Part shown: positions 63,693 through 64,000 of the stretch, piece by piece
How the letters are laid out: every line of letters begins with the position of its first letter
Position numbering within the stretch: position 1 is the first letter of the stretch
NCBI GenBank assembly: GCA_030148225.1
Contig: JASBTX010000007.1
Coordinates: forward strand, 62,001-126,000
Direction of reading: 5' to 3'
DNA: 64,000 nucleotides
DNA from: Paracoccaceae bacterium
GTDB lineage: Bacteria; Pseudomonadota; Alphaproteobacteria; Rhodobacterales; Rhodobacteraceae
Made by a program: the position numbers and the translations under genes
The notes under the pieces: generated by a model
The model's database searches: none
Told to the model about the DNA's origin: nothing
The model's input: only the letters and a program-made list of their open reading frames with translations

Positions 63693-63728
63693 AAACCGAC
63701 ATCGGGTGCGAAACCGGATGTCGGTTTT
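63693..63728 (+). terminator. Rho-independent terminator before dddP
   Basis: AAACCGACATC, a 13-nt loop and GATGTCGGTTTT: an 11-bp stem ending in a short T-run, about 115 nt after the family A gene. It isolates dddP from the unknown cluster. Confidence 0.8.
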
Positions 63729-63780
63729 GGATTAGTGATCTGCCTGCCCATTGTGCACCCTTCAAAAAGGGAGGCGTGCC

Positions 63781-64000
63781 ATGAACGAACATTTCAGTCA
63801 GACCCGGAAAATCGACCCGTCGCGGGGGACACGGCTGGCCGACAACACGCCCAACGACGCGGATCGCATCGAAATCGGGCCGACCCAGCTCGCCTTTGCC
63901 GAGTGGGAGATGGCCGGACTGACACCCCCTGATCTGCAGGCGATGCGCCACTATCGCTGGGAACGGCTAACCCGCCATATCGCCGAAAGGGAACTGGCCG
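63781..64000 (+). CDS. dddP: DMSP lyase DddP (N-terminus only)
   Basis: My translation of the visible 73 codons starts MNEHFSQTRKIDPSRGTRLA and contains NDADRIEIGPTQLAFAEWEM, a pattern I recognise from roseobacter DddP, an M24-fold metalloenzyme that cleaves dimethylsulphoniopropionate to DMS and acrylate. GGGAGG precedes the ATG. The metal-binding catalytic domain is beyond the window edge, so activity and the identity against other M24 peptidases cannot be verified. Confidence 0.8.
   Translation, partial: MNEHFSQTRKIDPSRGTRLADNTPNDADRIEIGPTQLAFAEWEMAGLTPPDLQAMRHYRWERLTRHIAERELA

Overview
The window is a GC-rich chromosomal segment from an alphaproteobacterium of the order Rhodobacterales, most likely a marine roseobacter-type organism. 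Three things point there: a full-length Rhodobacter capsulatus-type gene transfer agent (GTA) cluster with the g1-g15 order, E1-beta and E2 of pyruvate dehydrogenase each carrying an N-terminal lipoyl domain, and the start of a dddP-type DMSP lyase at the right edge. No insertion sequences, integrases or CRISPR arrays were seen.

Layout. 1-9.6 kb holds metabolic and transport genes: agmatinase (cut by the window edge), an M20 amidohydrolase, mazG, an iron-type periplasmic binding protein behind a possible iron operator, a nucleoside hydrolase, selO, two DMT exporters and a CPA1 antiporter. 9.7-25 kb is central carbon metabolism: eno, pgk, a class I fba, then ftsB and the pyruvate dehydrogenase operon (pdhA, a VOC protein, pdhB, pdhC). 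Interspersed are a cupin, anmK, tyrS, a DUF3179 protein and two overlapping cyclophilins. Similar CG-centred palindromes lie before eno and pdhA and may be sites of one carbon-flux regulator. 25-26.3 kb has cysE and a DksA-like zinc-finger gene.

26.2-41.2 kb is the GTA, read on the minus strand: g1, g2 (terminase), g3 (portal), g3.5, g4 (protease), g5 (capsid), g6-g15, a DUF2793 probable fibre gene and a small conserved gene. All members have family-typical length except that g5 carries an apparent one-base frameshift at a T6 run in its scaffold region. A near-consensus promoter followed at once by an intrinsic terminator precedes g1, which suggests conditional read-through.

41.4-57.2 kb is housekeeping: mltG-fabF, acpP, fabG, fabD, the rpsF-rpsR-rplI operon, tig, two LysR regulators, an SRAP protein, a haloacid dehalogenase with a small membrane protein, tRNA-Leu(UAG), the NAD(P)HX repair enzyme, and glnB-glnA. 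The only gene-free stretch above 300 bp (47,545-48,122) contains a possible structured transcript. 57.3-63.6 kb is a block of five unrecognised genes from two paralogous families, interrupted by one antisense DUF3445 gene, followed by dddP. Three copies of a dispersed 60-65 bp GC-rich repeat lie in intergenic spaces.
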